NCBI GenBank assembly: GCA_003648815.1
Contig: QMPZ01000020.1
Location: forward strand, 1 to 18,224
DNA from: Candidatus Aerophobota bacterium
GTDB lineage: Bacteria; Aerophobota; Aerophobia; Aerophobales; B47-G16
Direction: 5' to 3'
DNA length: 18,224 nucleotides
Positions within the stretch are counted from its first letter, which is position 1. Every line of letters begins with the position of its first letter. Of this stretch, positions 1-6,821 are shown piece by piece. The position numbers and the translations under genes are program-made. The notes under the pieces were generated by a model that made no database searches, was not told the DNA's origin, and saw only the letters and a program-made list of their open reading frames with translations.

Positions 1-354
1 GATCGTTCCATTCTTAAGACCTTTCCCTATGAATATCCTTATCGTCCTATCCAGGTGGAGCATACCACGGATGAGTTCACCTGTCTTTGCCCCTTCAACG
101 AGCTTCCTGATCAGGCCACCCTTACCATCAAGTATGTGCCCGATAAACTATGCATAGAGCTTAAGTCCTTTAAGTACTATCTTTATTCCTTCAGGCAGGT
201 GAGAATATTCCATGAGCACGCGGTAAACAAAATCTTAGAGGATCTGGTAGCTGTTCTTGATCCATTGGAGCTTACCGTGATAGGAAAATTTGCCATAAGA
301 GGAGGAATAGGGACAACGGTCACAGCCTCTTACAAAAAGGGAAGGAGAGAATAA
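1..354 (+). CDS. queF: NADPH-dependent 7-cyano-7-deazaguanine reductase QueF (5' truncated by window)
   Basis: QueF reduces preQ0 to preQ1 in queuosine (tRNA wobble base) biosynthesis, in the cytoplasm. The reading frame is open from base 1; a GTG at 55 is internal, because family-conserved sequence starts before it, so the true start lies outside the window. The 117 visible residues cover most of a type I (short) QueF. The motif DEFTCLCPFNELPD matches the catalytic loop: by the Bacillus enzyme the second Cys (visible residue 30) is the thioimide-forming nucleophile, with Asp seven residues on (37). ELKSFKYYLYSFR matches the family signature, followed by FHE, whose Glu binds substrate. RGGI near the end is also typical. 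The usual GQPDFA reads ELPDQA here, a mild divergence. It is the first visible gene of an operon; its TAA abuts the ATG of the next gene. Confidence 0.93.
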   Translation, partial: DRSILKTFPYEYPYRPIQVEHTTDEFTCLCPFNELPDQATLTIKYVPDKLCIELKSFKYYLYSFRQVRIFHEHAVNKILEDLVAVLDPLELTVIGKFAIRGGIGTTVTASYKKGRRE

Positions 355-1254
355 ATGGAGGTAGTGGGTTTGAAAGGGGAAACTGACCTCTTTTTTTATG
401 AGCGTCCCAAGATGTCCCCTCAAAAGACGCTGTTAATGAAGGAGACGGATAGATATAACCTTTATAAGTTGAGGTATGAGAGCACCGGTTGCGTAGAGGT
501 CCCCGCATTGCTTTCTGTTCCTAAAAATTTTCCTCCTCCTTATCCTGCTCTTTTATATCTTCACTACTACCGGGGGAGAAAGGAAAGCGTTGAGCTTTTC
601 ATAGACGATTTTTCCATACGTGGTTATGCGATCTTATCCATAGATATAGAATATCATGGAGAGCGTAAAGTTGAGGGCAAGGATATCTTGTCCACTGATC
701 TCGCCAGCGATAAGGATGCCTTTATCCAGACGATAATCGACAGCCGGACAGGATTGGACCTGTTGGAAAACCATCCTTTGATCGACAGGGAAAGATTAGC
801 TCTGCTGGGAGTGAGCCTGGGTTCTTTAATCCGTGTTGTGGTCTGTGCTGTGGATGAGCGAGTAAAGACGGTGGTGCTGGTGGTGGGAGGAGGAGACATG
901 GGGGTTATCGTCCGAAAAAGCAGCTTGGATTCGATAGTAAACATTAGAAAATTTATCAAGGACAATGGTATAGACCTTAAGGATCTGGAGAAGATGTGGA
1001 GTTCCATCGAACCTTTAAGGCACGTGCAAAAGATTTTTCCTCGGCCTCTTTTGATGCTCAACGGCACCTTAGACACAATTATTCCACCGGAAAGCAGCAC
1101 TCGTCTATTTGAGAAAGCAAGAGGGCCTAAAAGGATAAAATGGTACAGAGGAGGACACAACATCATAGGAAATAGAAGTTTGGGGTTAATCGAGGAGGCG
1201 CTAAGCTGGTTTGACCTTTATCTAAAGGGGAAAAAGATTCCCCAGAGGAGATAA
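355..1254 (+). CDS. alpha/beta hydrolase, dienelactone-hydrolase/prolyl-oligopeptidase-like
   Basis: Predicted cytoplasmic serine hydrolase of 299 residues; no signal peptide or membrane segment is visible. The nucleophile elbow GVSLGS places the catalytic Ser at 154. A likely acid is Asp240 in NGTLDTIIPP and a likely base is His268 in RGGHN, both in the order and spacing expected for an alpha/beta hydrolase. An N-terminal strand region (ALLSVPKNFPPPYPALLYLHYY) resembles acetyl-xylan-esterase and dienelactone-hydrolase-like proteins, with the oxyanion-hole segment near residues 68-74. The substrate cannot be read from sequence. The ATG follows the queF stop directly, and AGGAG lies about 8 bases upstream, inside queF, so the two genes are probably translationally coupled. 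A role in deazaguanine metabolism is not implied; the linkage may be only transcriptional. Confidence 0.85.
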   Translation: MEVVGLKGETDLFFYERPKMSPQKTLLMKETDRYNLYKLRYESTGCVEVPALLSVPKNFPPPYPALLYLHYYRGRKESVELFIDDFSIRGYAILSIDIEYHGERKVEGKDILSTDLASDKDAFIQTIIDSRTGLDLLENHPLIDRERLALLGVSLGSLIRVVVCAVDERVKTVVLVVGGGDMGVIVRKSSLDSIVNIRKFIKDNGIDLKDLEKMWSSIEPLRHVQKIFPRPLLMLNGTLDTIIPPESSTRLFEKARGPKRIKWYRGGHNIIGNRSLGLIEEALSWFDLYLKGKKIPQRR

Positions 1255-1256
1255 AA

Positions 1257-2189
1257 ATGGCTCAAATATACGGTCCGGTTCCCTCAAGGAGATTGGGGTT
1301 TTCCTTGGGGGTGGATATAGTTCCTTTCAAGAGTTGCACTCTTGATTGTATATATTGTCAGTTGGGTAGAACCACCAACAAGACCATGAAGAGGAAGGAA
1401 TATGTATCCACTGATCAACTCTTAAGGGAATTGGATAAAGTCCTTAAGGAGGAAAGAAAGATCGATTATATCACCTTTTCCGGGTCAGGGGAGCCAACCT
1501 TAAACTCTCAAATTGGCAGGATGATCAGGCAAGTTAAGAAGATGAGCTCCATTCCCGTGGCGGTACTGACAAATGGGACGCTCCTCCATCAGCCTCAGAC
1601 CAGGGAGGACCTCTTCGAGGCCGACCTGGTGATTCCTTCTCTGGATGCAGTCAGCCAGGGAATTTTTCAGAGGGTGAACCGCCCTCATCCCTCATTGAAA
1701 ATCGAGGAGGTAATCTTTGGGATAAGTACCTTTTCCAGGGAATTTGAGGGTAAGCTATATCTTGAGATTATGTTGGTTAAGGGAATAAACGACTCTATGG
1801 AGGAGCTCAGAAAAATGGCCCAGACAGTTGAGGAGATAGATCCGGACAAGGTTCAACTGAACACGGTCATTCGTCCTCCTGCAGAAAAATTCGCTCAGGC
1901 TCTGGATGTAGAGGAATTAAAGAAGGTAAGGAATATCTTAGGAGAAAAAAGGTGTGAGATTATCGCTGAATTTAAAGGCTTCAGACAAAAAGCTTATAAA
2001 AAGGATGTGGAGGATGAGATACTGAAGACTCTCAGGAGACGACCCTTGACGATTGATGACATATCTTACTTTTTAGGCCTGCATCGAAATGAGATAACTA
2101 AATACTTAGGGGCATTGGAGGAGGAGGGCAAAATCTTTTCCGTGCTCAGGGACGACCAAAGATATTACCAGGTAAAATTTGAGGTGTAA
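1257..2189 (+). CDS. radical SAM protein, COG0731 (TYW1-related) family with C-terminal winged-helix-like region
   Basis: The N-terminus YGPVPSRRLGFSLGVD is the hallmark of the COG0731 Fe-S oxidoreductase family. The SAM-cluster motif CTLDCIYC supplies Cys27, Cys31 and Cys34 (CxxxCxxC), and SGSGEPTL (about residues 75-82) is the GGE-type SAM-contact motif. The radical SAM barrel runs to about residue 225. The last roughly 65 residues (from KDVEDEILKTLRRRPLTIDDI) look like a small winged helix, as in many members of this family. The family shares ancestry with TYW1, which makes the tricyclic base of wyosine, but most bacterial members have no assigned reaction, so no substrate is claimed. GAGGAG just before the stop of the upstream gene serves as ribosome binding site. 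The gap to that gene is 2 bases. Confidence 0.88.
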   Translation: MAQIYGPVPSRRLGFSLGVDIVPFKSCTLDCIYCQLGRTTNKTMKRKEYVSTDQLLRELDKVLKEERKIDYITFSGSGEPTLNSQIGRMIRQVKKMSSIPVAVLTNGTLLHQPQTREDLFEADLVIPSLDAVSQGIFQRVNRPHPSLKIEEVIFGISTFSREFEGKLYLEIMLVKGINDSMEELRKMAQTVEEIDPDKVQLNTVIRPPAEKFAQALDVEELKKVRNILGEKRCEIIAEFKGFRQKAYKKDVEDEILKTLRRRPLTIDDISYFLGLHRNEITKYLGALEEEGKIFSVLRDDQRYYQVKFEV

Positions 2190-2191
2190 AG

Positions 2192-3079
2192 ATGGCTCTT
2201 CCCGTCTGGCTCAAGAAAAGGGCTCCCAAACAGAAAGTACTTGAGGAGATGCAAAAGCTTTTTCGCTCGCTTTCCCTGCATACGGTCTGTGAGGAGGCGA
2301 GGTGTCCTAACATAGGGGAATGTTTTGCCAGAAAGACGGCCACTTTTATGATTCTGGGAGACAGATGCACACGAAACTGTAGATTCTGTGCTGTGGAAAA
2401 AGGAAGACCCCTTCCTCTTGATCCAGAGGAACCCAAAAACGTAGCTGAGGCGGTGAGAAAACTGGGGCTAAGATATGTGGTCGTAACCTCGGTAACCAGG
2501 GATGACTTAGAGGATGGAGGAGCTGCTCAGTTTGCCAGAACCATAAGGGAGATAAGAAGAGTGAATGGTGAGGAGGTCAAAGTTGAGGTTCTCATCCCTG
2601 ATTTTGGAGGGTCTTTAGCCTCTCTTAAAATGGTGATGGAGGCCGAGCCTGATGTCTTAAATCACAACCTGGAGACGGTCTGCCGTCTCTACCCCAGGGT
2701 AAGGCCTCTGGCGAATTACGAGCGCTCCCTAAAGCTATTGGAACAGGCTAAAAAGATAAATCCCTCTGTCTATACCAAGTCTGGCCTGATGGTGGGGTTG
2801 GGAGAAAGCTTTGAGGAGGTGGTCGAGACAATGAGGGATTTAAGAGAAGCAGGGTGCGATATCCTCACCATCGGCCAATACTTGAGACCTTCGCCTGAGC
2901 ATTTAAGGGTAGAAGAGTACATAAGGCCAGAGAAGTTCCAACAATATGAGAGGATAGGAAGATCGCTGGGATTTCTTGAAGTAGTTTCTGGTCCATTTGT
3001 AAGAAGTTCCTATCACGCTGACAAGGTATGGGAGCTAATTTCTAAAAATGGAGAAAACTACCATGAGCAGGACATTTAA
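2192..3079 (+). CDS. lipA: lipoyl synthase LipA
   Basis: Radical SAM enzyme that inserts two sulfur atoms into octanoyl chains on lipoyl domains (pyruvate/2-oxoacid dehydrogenases, glycine cleavage H protein). Both clusters can be seen: the auxiliary sacrificial cluster motif CEEARCPNIGEC (Cys33, Cys38, Cys44) and the radical SAM motif CTRNCRFC (Cys59, Cys63, Cys66). The C-terminal RSSYHAD (from Arg271) provides the Ser that ligates the auxiliary cluster. VTSVTRDDLEDGGA and the segment around LNHNLETV are also characteristic. At 295 residues it is full length. GAGGTG lies 5 bases before the ATG, overlapping the end of the radical SAM gene. No lipB or lplA is in view, so the source of octanoyl groups is unknown. 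Confidence 0.97.
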   Translation: MALPVWLKKRAPKQKVLEEMQKLFRSLSLHTVCEEARCPNIGECFARKTATFMILGDRCTRNCRFCAVEKGRPLPLDPEEPKNVAEAVRKLGLRYVVVTSVTRDDLEDGGAAQFARTIREIRRVNGEEVKVEVLIPDFGGSLASLKMVMEAEPDVLNHNLETVCRLYPRVRPLANYERSLKLLEQAKKINPSVYTKSGLMVGLGESFEEVVETMRDLREAGCDILTIGQYLRPSPEHLRVEEYIRPEKFQQYERIGRSLGFLEVVSGPFVRSSYHADKVWELISKNGENYHEQDI

Positions 3080-3998
3080 AAGGGCTCTGATGTTAATCAT
3101 CAGTTTTCTCCTGAAATTAGTGATCTCCATTCCTCCAGCTTACCCAAATGATTACCTGCATGTTAAGGATAGCGGTTTTACTCTTTTACCTGTAGGCGCT
3201 CGAGCTAAGGGAATGGCAGAGGCCTTTGTGGCTGTAGCCGATGATTACGAAGGAGGTTGTTTTAATCCAGCTGGCCTGGTGCAAATCGAACGAGGGCAGA
3301 TAGGGACGATGTACAGCGATTTATACGGATTAGGTCTTTTAAGGCACAGTTTCTTGTGCTACGCTGAGCCCACCACAGACAAAGGCACAGGGCAAATTAG
3401 CTGGAACCACCTTGCAGCCGATTTCGAGCCAGGAAAGTGGAACTATGACCTATTTTGTTATTCTTATGGGCAATTTTTCAAAAAGTCATCCAGTAGCTAT
3501 TTTAATGCCTGGGGAGCTGCGGTAAAGTATTTAAGTCAGACTACCGACTGGAGCGATGCAACGGGATACAGCCTGGATTTGGGCTTTTTAACTCGAAGGG
3601 GAAAATTCTCCGGTGGGATCAGCCTTCAGAATGTATTTTCACAAATTAGCTGGAAGACAGGCAAAAGAGAGTCCCTCTCGCCCAATGTAAGGATAGGGGC
3701 GGCCTATAGGTTCACTCCTCGACTTCTCATCGCGCTGGATGTAAATGCGAGCTTAAAGGATATCCCGAAAGAGGTCTGCTTAGGAAGTGAGTGGTATCTG
3801 TCGGATTGCCTTGCCCTTCGCTTAGGAGCATCAGGGGTATTTCAGAAATCTTTTGACCTTAATCTTTCTACTGGATTGGGATTTTATCTGCCTTTACAGG
3901 GGATTTTGAAGATAAGAGGAGCCAGGTTCGATTATGCTTTCTCTTACCATGAGGCCTTAGACGATACCCATCAGTTTTCCCTTGTCCTTGACCTTTAA
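3063..3998 (+). CDS. PorV/PorQ-family outer-membrane beta-barrel protein
   Basis: Likely exported outer-membrane protein of about 311 residues. The N-terminus has basic residues and a long hydrophobic stretch (RALMLIISFLLKLVIS), fitting a signal peptide cleaved near PAYPND. The following segment GFTLLPVGARAKGMAEAFVAVADD...FNPAGL is the conserved N-terminal block of PorV/PorQ (UPF0164) proteins, which belong to the FadL-like barrel superfamily. The rest alternates aromatic and polar strands as expected for a barrel. In Bacteroidota such proteins serve type IX secretion, but homologues occur widely without it, and no other secretion gene is seen here. An earlier ATG at 3048 is possible; I prefer 3063 because GGAG sits 9 bases before it, against 13 for the earlier one. 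Either start overlaps the end of lipA. Last gene of the operon. Confidence 0.78.
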   Translation: MSRTFKRALMLIISFLLKLVISIPPAYPNDYLHVKDSGFTLLPVGARAKGMAEAFVAVADDYEGGCFNPAGLVQIERGQIGTMYSDLYGLGLLRHSFLCYAEPTTDKGTGQISWNHLAADFEPGKWNYDLFCYSYGQFFKKSSSSYFNAWGAAVKYLSQTTDWSDATGYSLDLGFLTRRGKFSGGISLQNVFSQISWKTGKRESLSPNVRIGAAYRFTPRLLIALDVNASLKDIPKEVCLGSEWYLSDCLALRLGASGVFQKSFDLNLSTGLGFYLPLQGILKIRGARFDYAFSYHEALDDTHQFSLVLDL

Positions 3999-4006
3999 TA
4001 CAGGGC

Positions 4007-4028
4007 GGCCTGCCCATCATGGCAGGCC
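4007..4028. terminator. hairpin between convergent genes, possible bidirectional terminator
   Basis: Perfect 8-bp inverted repeat GGCCTGCC / GGCAGGCC with a 6-base loop, in the 38-base gap between the PorV-like gene and the convergent M42 gene. It is GC-rich and well placed to end both transcripts. No U-run follows on either strand, so intrinsic termination would be weak. A dispersed genomic repeat is the alternative. Confidence 0.5.
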
Positions 4029-4036
4029 TGAAGCTC

Positions 4037-5095
4037 TTAAGGAATAAGGTTTATTTCATCGTTCAATCTCAAGATAAAGAAGGTCAACAGTTTTACGGTA
4101 TTTTCTAAGTCCTTCAGGGAAAACACCTCCACCGGGGTGTGAAGATAGCGAAGGGGAATGGAAACCAATCCAGTAGCTACTCCAGCTCGGGAAAGCTGAA
4201 TGACGTTGGCATCAGTTGGAGTAGCTCTGCTCTCCCCGGATAGTTGATAAGGAATATTTTCTTGCTGGGCAGTTTGAATAAGTAGTTCGCCAACCTTAGG
4301 GTTGATGTTTGCACCCCTGGATATAACTGGTCCCTTACCAATATTTATTTCTCCCTCCCTTCTCTTGTCCATTCCTGGAAAGTCAGTGGCCACTCCTACA
4401 TCTATGGCTATTCCTATATCCGGATTAATTCCATAAGCTGCCGTTCTGGCTCCCCTGAGACCTATCTCCTCTTGAACGGTGGAGGTGGCGAATACCGCTG
4501 CCTTAAAGGATTTACCAGCTAAGCTTCTCAGAACTTCACATATTACAAAACTTCCTGCTTTATCATCCAGTCCTCGCGAAGCAGCTAATTCTCCTTGAAG
4601 TCTTTCCAGCTTTGTCGAGAAGGTAATGGGATCTCCGATGGAGACCATCTTTTCCGCCTCCTTCTTATCCCTTACCCCTATGTCAATCCACTGTTCGTGA
4701 ATTTTCACCACCTTCCTTCTCTCCTCCTGTTCCATAACGTGGATGGGTTTTTTCCCTACCACTCCCAGGACTGGCCCTCTTTTGGTATGTATATGTACCC
4801 TTTGTCCAGGAACGATGTGGGCATCTATCCCTCCAATGGGGGTAAAGAAGATAAATCCATTTTTATCTACATATTTCACCATAAATCCTATTTCATCGCA
4901 GTGTCCAGCTAACATTACTCGAGGTTTCCCCTCGGGATTCTTTATCCCGATGACATTTCCGTGGACATCGGTCTTCACCTCATCGGCATATCCTTTCATC
5001 CTCTCCCTTATTATCCTCTGTACCGGTTGTTCAAAGCCGGAGGGACTGGGGGCCTCCACCAAACTTTTAAGAAATTGGATAGCCTCTTCCTGCAT
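4037..5095 (-). CDS. M42 family metallopeptidase (glutamyl aminopeptidase / FrvX type)
   Basis: Cytoplasmic di-metal aminopeptidase of 352 residues; family members assemble into tetrahedral dodecamers that trim short peptides. All metal and catalytic residues are seen in order: His65 and Asp67 in AGHCDEIG, bridging Asp177 in RGLDDKAG, catalytic Glu209 and metal ligand Glu210 in VQEEIGLRG, Asp232 in AIDVGV, and His319 in RYLHTPVE. The PDZ-like insertion domain characteristic of M42 falls at about residues 75-165. AAAGGAGG lies about 5 bases before the ATG. It is transcribed alone, divergently from the sigma-factor operon and convergently with the lipA operon. Annotated relatives are called cellulase M, an old misnomer. 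Peptide specificity cannot be read from sequence. Confidence 0.94.
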   Translation of the reverse strand: MQEEAIQFLKSLVEAPSPSGFEQPVQRIIRERMKGYADEVKTDVHGNVIGIKNPEGKPRVMLAGHCDEIGFMVKYVDKNGFIFFTPIGGIDAHIVPGQRVHIHTKRGPVLGVVGKKPIHVMEQEERRKVVKIHEQWIDIGVRDKKEAEKMVSIGDPITFSTKLERLQGELAASRGLDDKAGSFVICEVLRSLAGKSFKAAVFATSTVQEEIGLRGARTAAYGINPDIGIAIDVGVATDFPGMDKRREGEINIGKGPVISRGANINPKVGELLIQTAQQENIPYQLSGESRATPTDANVIQLSRAGVATGLVSIPLRYLHTPVEVFSLKDLENTVKLLTFFILRLNDEINLIP

Positions 5096-5106
5096 CTTTT
5101 CCTCCT

Positions 5107-5135
5107 TTGACAGAGCTTTCTTGAAATATTATACT
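5107..5135 (+). promoter_or_regulatory. sigma70-type promoter for the sigma-factor operon
   Basis: TTGACA (5107-5112), 17-base spacer, TATACT (5130-5135): a near-consensus housekeeping promoter with a start expected near 5142, about 100 bases before the sigma gene. The -35 box overlaps the leader of the divergent M42 gene. No ECF-type -35 (GGAAC-like) is seen here. Confidence 0.7.
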
Positions 5136-5139
5136 TAGG

Positions 5140-5170
5140 GTTATAATAAAAGGATTAATGAAATTGTCAA
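5140..5170 (-). promoter_or_regulatory. sigma70-type promoter for the M42 peptidase gene
   Basis: On the minus strand TTGACA (5170-5165) is followed after 18 bases by TTATAA (5146-5141), or after 19 by TATAAC. The start would be near 5133, giving a short leader of about 40 bases. It occupies almost the same DNA as the plus-strand promoter and faces it. Confidence 0.55.
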
Positions 5171-5243
5171 ATACAAAAGGGGAAGTGGTGTGTTATTCCT
5201 TCAATATATTTTGCCCTAAATTTTATTTAGCGATAGGAAATTT

Positions 5244-5792
5244 ATGGATATAGATGCTGAGCTGATGCTTCGGTTTAAACAGGGCGATGTCTCTTCCTTT
5301 GAAAAGCTTATGAGAAAATATAAGGAGCAAGTGGTAAACATAATTTATCGGTTCATCGGCGATAGAGACGAAGCTGAGGACCTGGCTATAGAGGTCTTTT
5401 TGAAGGTATACAAATCGGCAAAAGCTTATCGAGCAGAGGCAAAGTTCTCCACTTATCTTTACAGGATCACAGTTAATCTCTGTATTAATGAACTGAAAAG
5501 GAGAAAGCGACATAAGAGCGTTTCGTTGAATAACCCTGTTGCCTCCAAGGAGCTTTCTTCTCCGGTGAGTATTTTGGAACAAAGGGAAAGAGAGGCCCTT
5601 GTCAAGAAGATGATTGATACTTTACCCCCAACTCAGAGGATTCCCCTCATTCTTCAGGTATACGAGGGACTGTCTTATAAGGAAATTTCGAAGGTTTTGG
5701 GATGCTCCGTAAAGGGAGTGGAAAGGCGCCTGTATCGAGCAAAGACTGCTTTAAGGAAAAAGCTCGAGCCCTATCTGAGGTCTCAAAAATAG
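5244..5792 (+). CDS. ECF-type RNA polymerase sigma factor
   Basis: Group 4 (ECF) sigma factor of 182 residues, the usual size. Region 2 (about residues 10-80) contains DRDEAEDLAIEVFLKVYKSAKAYR, the core-binding and -10-recognition helices, then FSTYLYRITVNLCINELKRR. Region 4 (about 117-172) contains LPPTQRIPLILQVYEGLSYKEI and the helix-turn-helix CSVKGVERRLYRAKTALRK, which would read the -35 box. It lacks regions 1 and 3 as expected. TAGGAAA before the ATG is a modest ribosome binding site. The next gene encodes its likely anti-sigma factor, and the following seven genes are envelope functions, so the regulon probably includes cell-envelope stress genes. Its own visible promoter looks like a housekeeping type, so autoregulation is not shown. 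Confidence 0.95.
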   Translation: MDIDAELMLRFKQGDVSSFEKLMRKYKEQVVNIIYRFIGDRDEAEDLAIEVFLKVYKSAKAYRAEAKFSTYLYRITVNLCINELKRRKRHKSVSLNNPVASKELSSPVSILEQREREALVKKMIDTLPPTQRIPLILQVYEGLSYKEISKVLGCSVKGVERRLYRAKTALRKKLEPYLRSQK

Positions 5793-5829
5793 AGGGGGTT
5801 TTTGAGGGACTTCTTGTTATATATTTTAG

Positions 5830-6315
5830 ATGTCAAAGATGAAGTGCGGAAAGGTAAGGCGCAAACTGGTAGCTTACTTAGATGGGGAGCTTGGAGAAAG
5901 GCAGAAAAAGCTGATAAAAGAACATCTTGAGGTGTGTGATGGATGTAGAAAAGAGGCGGAAATTCTGATCAGGACTTCTTGTTTTCTTAAAGGTTGGAAA
6001 GGGGTAAAACCTTCTTTGGATTTGGAGGCTAAGTTCTGGCAGAAGGTCTTTTCTGAGGAGAAGAGATACCTTTCACCCCGGCCTATTTTGAAGATGCCTC
6101 GTGCTGTCTTTTCCACAGTTCTCCTTGGTGTCTTAGCTGCAGGAATCCTCCTGGGAGTCTTTATAGAGAAAACGCTTTCCTGGCGAACTGCGAGATTCTG
6201 GGAAGAGGAATATGTTAGCTCCTCAGGTCTGGATAGTTTCCAGGACTTTCCTTCTGGTTCCTTATGCGAGGCTTACTTTAACTTAACCTTCAAAGAGGAG
6301 GAAAACTCGCCGTGA
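5830..6315 (+). CDS. membrane-bound anti-sigma factor with zf-HC2 (ZAS) domain
   Basis: Predicted inner-membrane protein of 161 residues that would hold the upstream sigma factor inactive. The N-terminal zinc-binding anti-sigma motif is complete: Cys6, then after 25 residues HLEVCDGC, giving His32, Cys36 and Cys39 (HxxxCxxC). A single membrane segment follows at about 91-112 (VFSTVLLGVLAAGILLGVFI), leaving a short outside tail of about 49 residues with one Cys (146). The tail is too short for a typical RseA-type domain, so sensing may rely on the next gene's product. The start has no clear Shine-Dalgarno site; an in-frame ATG at 5839 is possible. Its TGA overlaps the GTG start of the next gene (GTGA), so the two are coupled. 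Confidence 0.9.
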   Translation: MSKMKCGKVRRKLVAYLDGELGERQKKLIKEHLEVCDGCRKEAEILIRTSCFLKGWKGVKPSLDLEAKFWQKVFSEEKRYLSPRPILKMPRAVFSTVLLGVLAAGILLGVFIEKTLSWRTARFWEEEYVSSSGLDSFQDFPSGSLCEAYFNLTFKEEENSP

Positions 6316-6779
6316 GAAAAAGGTGGTTTGTAATATCGGTAATAGTTAGCCTTTGCGCAGGTGTTATTCTGGGATTGTTCGTTCCTCATCTGTTGAGAAA
6401 AGATGTAGCTTCTCATTTTACTCCGAATCATTTCTTAGCCAACTATCTTTCCTTGTCGGACTCCCAGAGAAAGAAGGTAGAGTCCTTAAACAGAGCCTTT
6501 TATCCTAAGATAATGAGGATGAGGGCTCAACTTGCCGAAAAACGAGCTGAGTTAAGCGAGCTGTTGGAAGAGGCTCCTTTAAATCAAGAAAAGATTGAGG
6601 TTAAGATAAATGAAATTGCTCATCTACAGGCTCAACTTGAAAAGGAGGTCCTCAACCATATTGGAGAAGTGGGACAGATACTGACCCCGACCCAAAGGAA
6701 AAGGTTTTTCTCCTTCGTGAGGGGAAGGCTACGCCGAAGGGAGAAAGGGTGGGGTAGGGACGGCGGAAAAAGATTTTAA
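6312..6779 (+). CDS. membrane-anchored CpxP/Spy/CnrX-like periplasmic protein
   Basis: 155 residues: an N-terminal hydrophobic segment (about 5-24, VISVIVSLCAGVILGLFV) without a clear cleavage site, then an almost wholly helical, highly charged periplasmic domain. Two LTxxQ-like motifs typical of the CpxP/Spy/ZraP/CnrX superfamily are seen: LSDSQRKKV near residue 48 and LTPTQRKRF near 124. His35, His40, His104 and His116 are candidate metal ligands; His116 lies just before the second LTxxQ motif, where CnrX (from memory) carries a nickel ligand. The C-terminus is strongly basic. The GTG start at 6312 overlaps the anti-sigma stop and is preceded by GAGGAGG. By position it is the likely periplasmic sensor or chaperone controlling the anti-sigma factor. 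Whether it senses metal or misfolded protein is not decidable from sequence. Confidence 0.78.
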   Translation: MRKRWFVISVIVSLCAGVILGLFVPHLLRKDVASHFTPNHFLANYLSLSDSQRKKVESLNRAFYPKIMRMRAQLAEKRAELSELLEEAPLNQEKIEVKINEIAHLQAQLEKEVLNHIGEVGQILTPTQRKRFFSFVRGRLRRREKGWGRDGGKRF

Positions 6780-6821
6780 TTCTGAATCCAAAGATCATAG
6801 AATAAGGAGAGGAGGCTGAGA

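Noticed and set aside
654..1166. 170-codon open frame on the minus strand
   Set aside because: Lies entirely antisense to the alpha/beta hydrolase gene, has low-complexity Ser/Thr/Pro-rich composition, and matches no family I recognise.
5171..5243. ECF-type autoregulatory promoter before the sigma gene
   Set aside because: No GGAAC-like -35 with a suitable -10 was found; only the housekeeping-type promoter upstream is supported.
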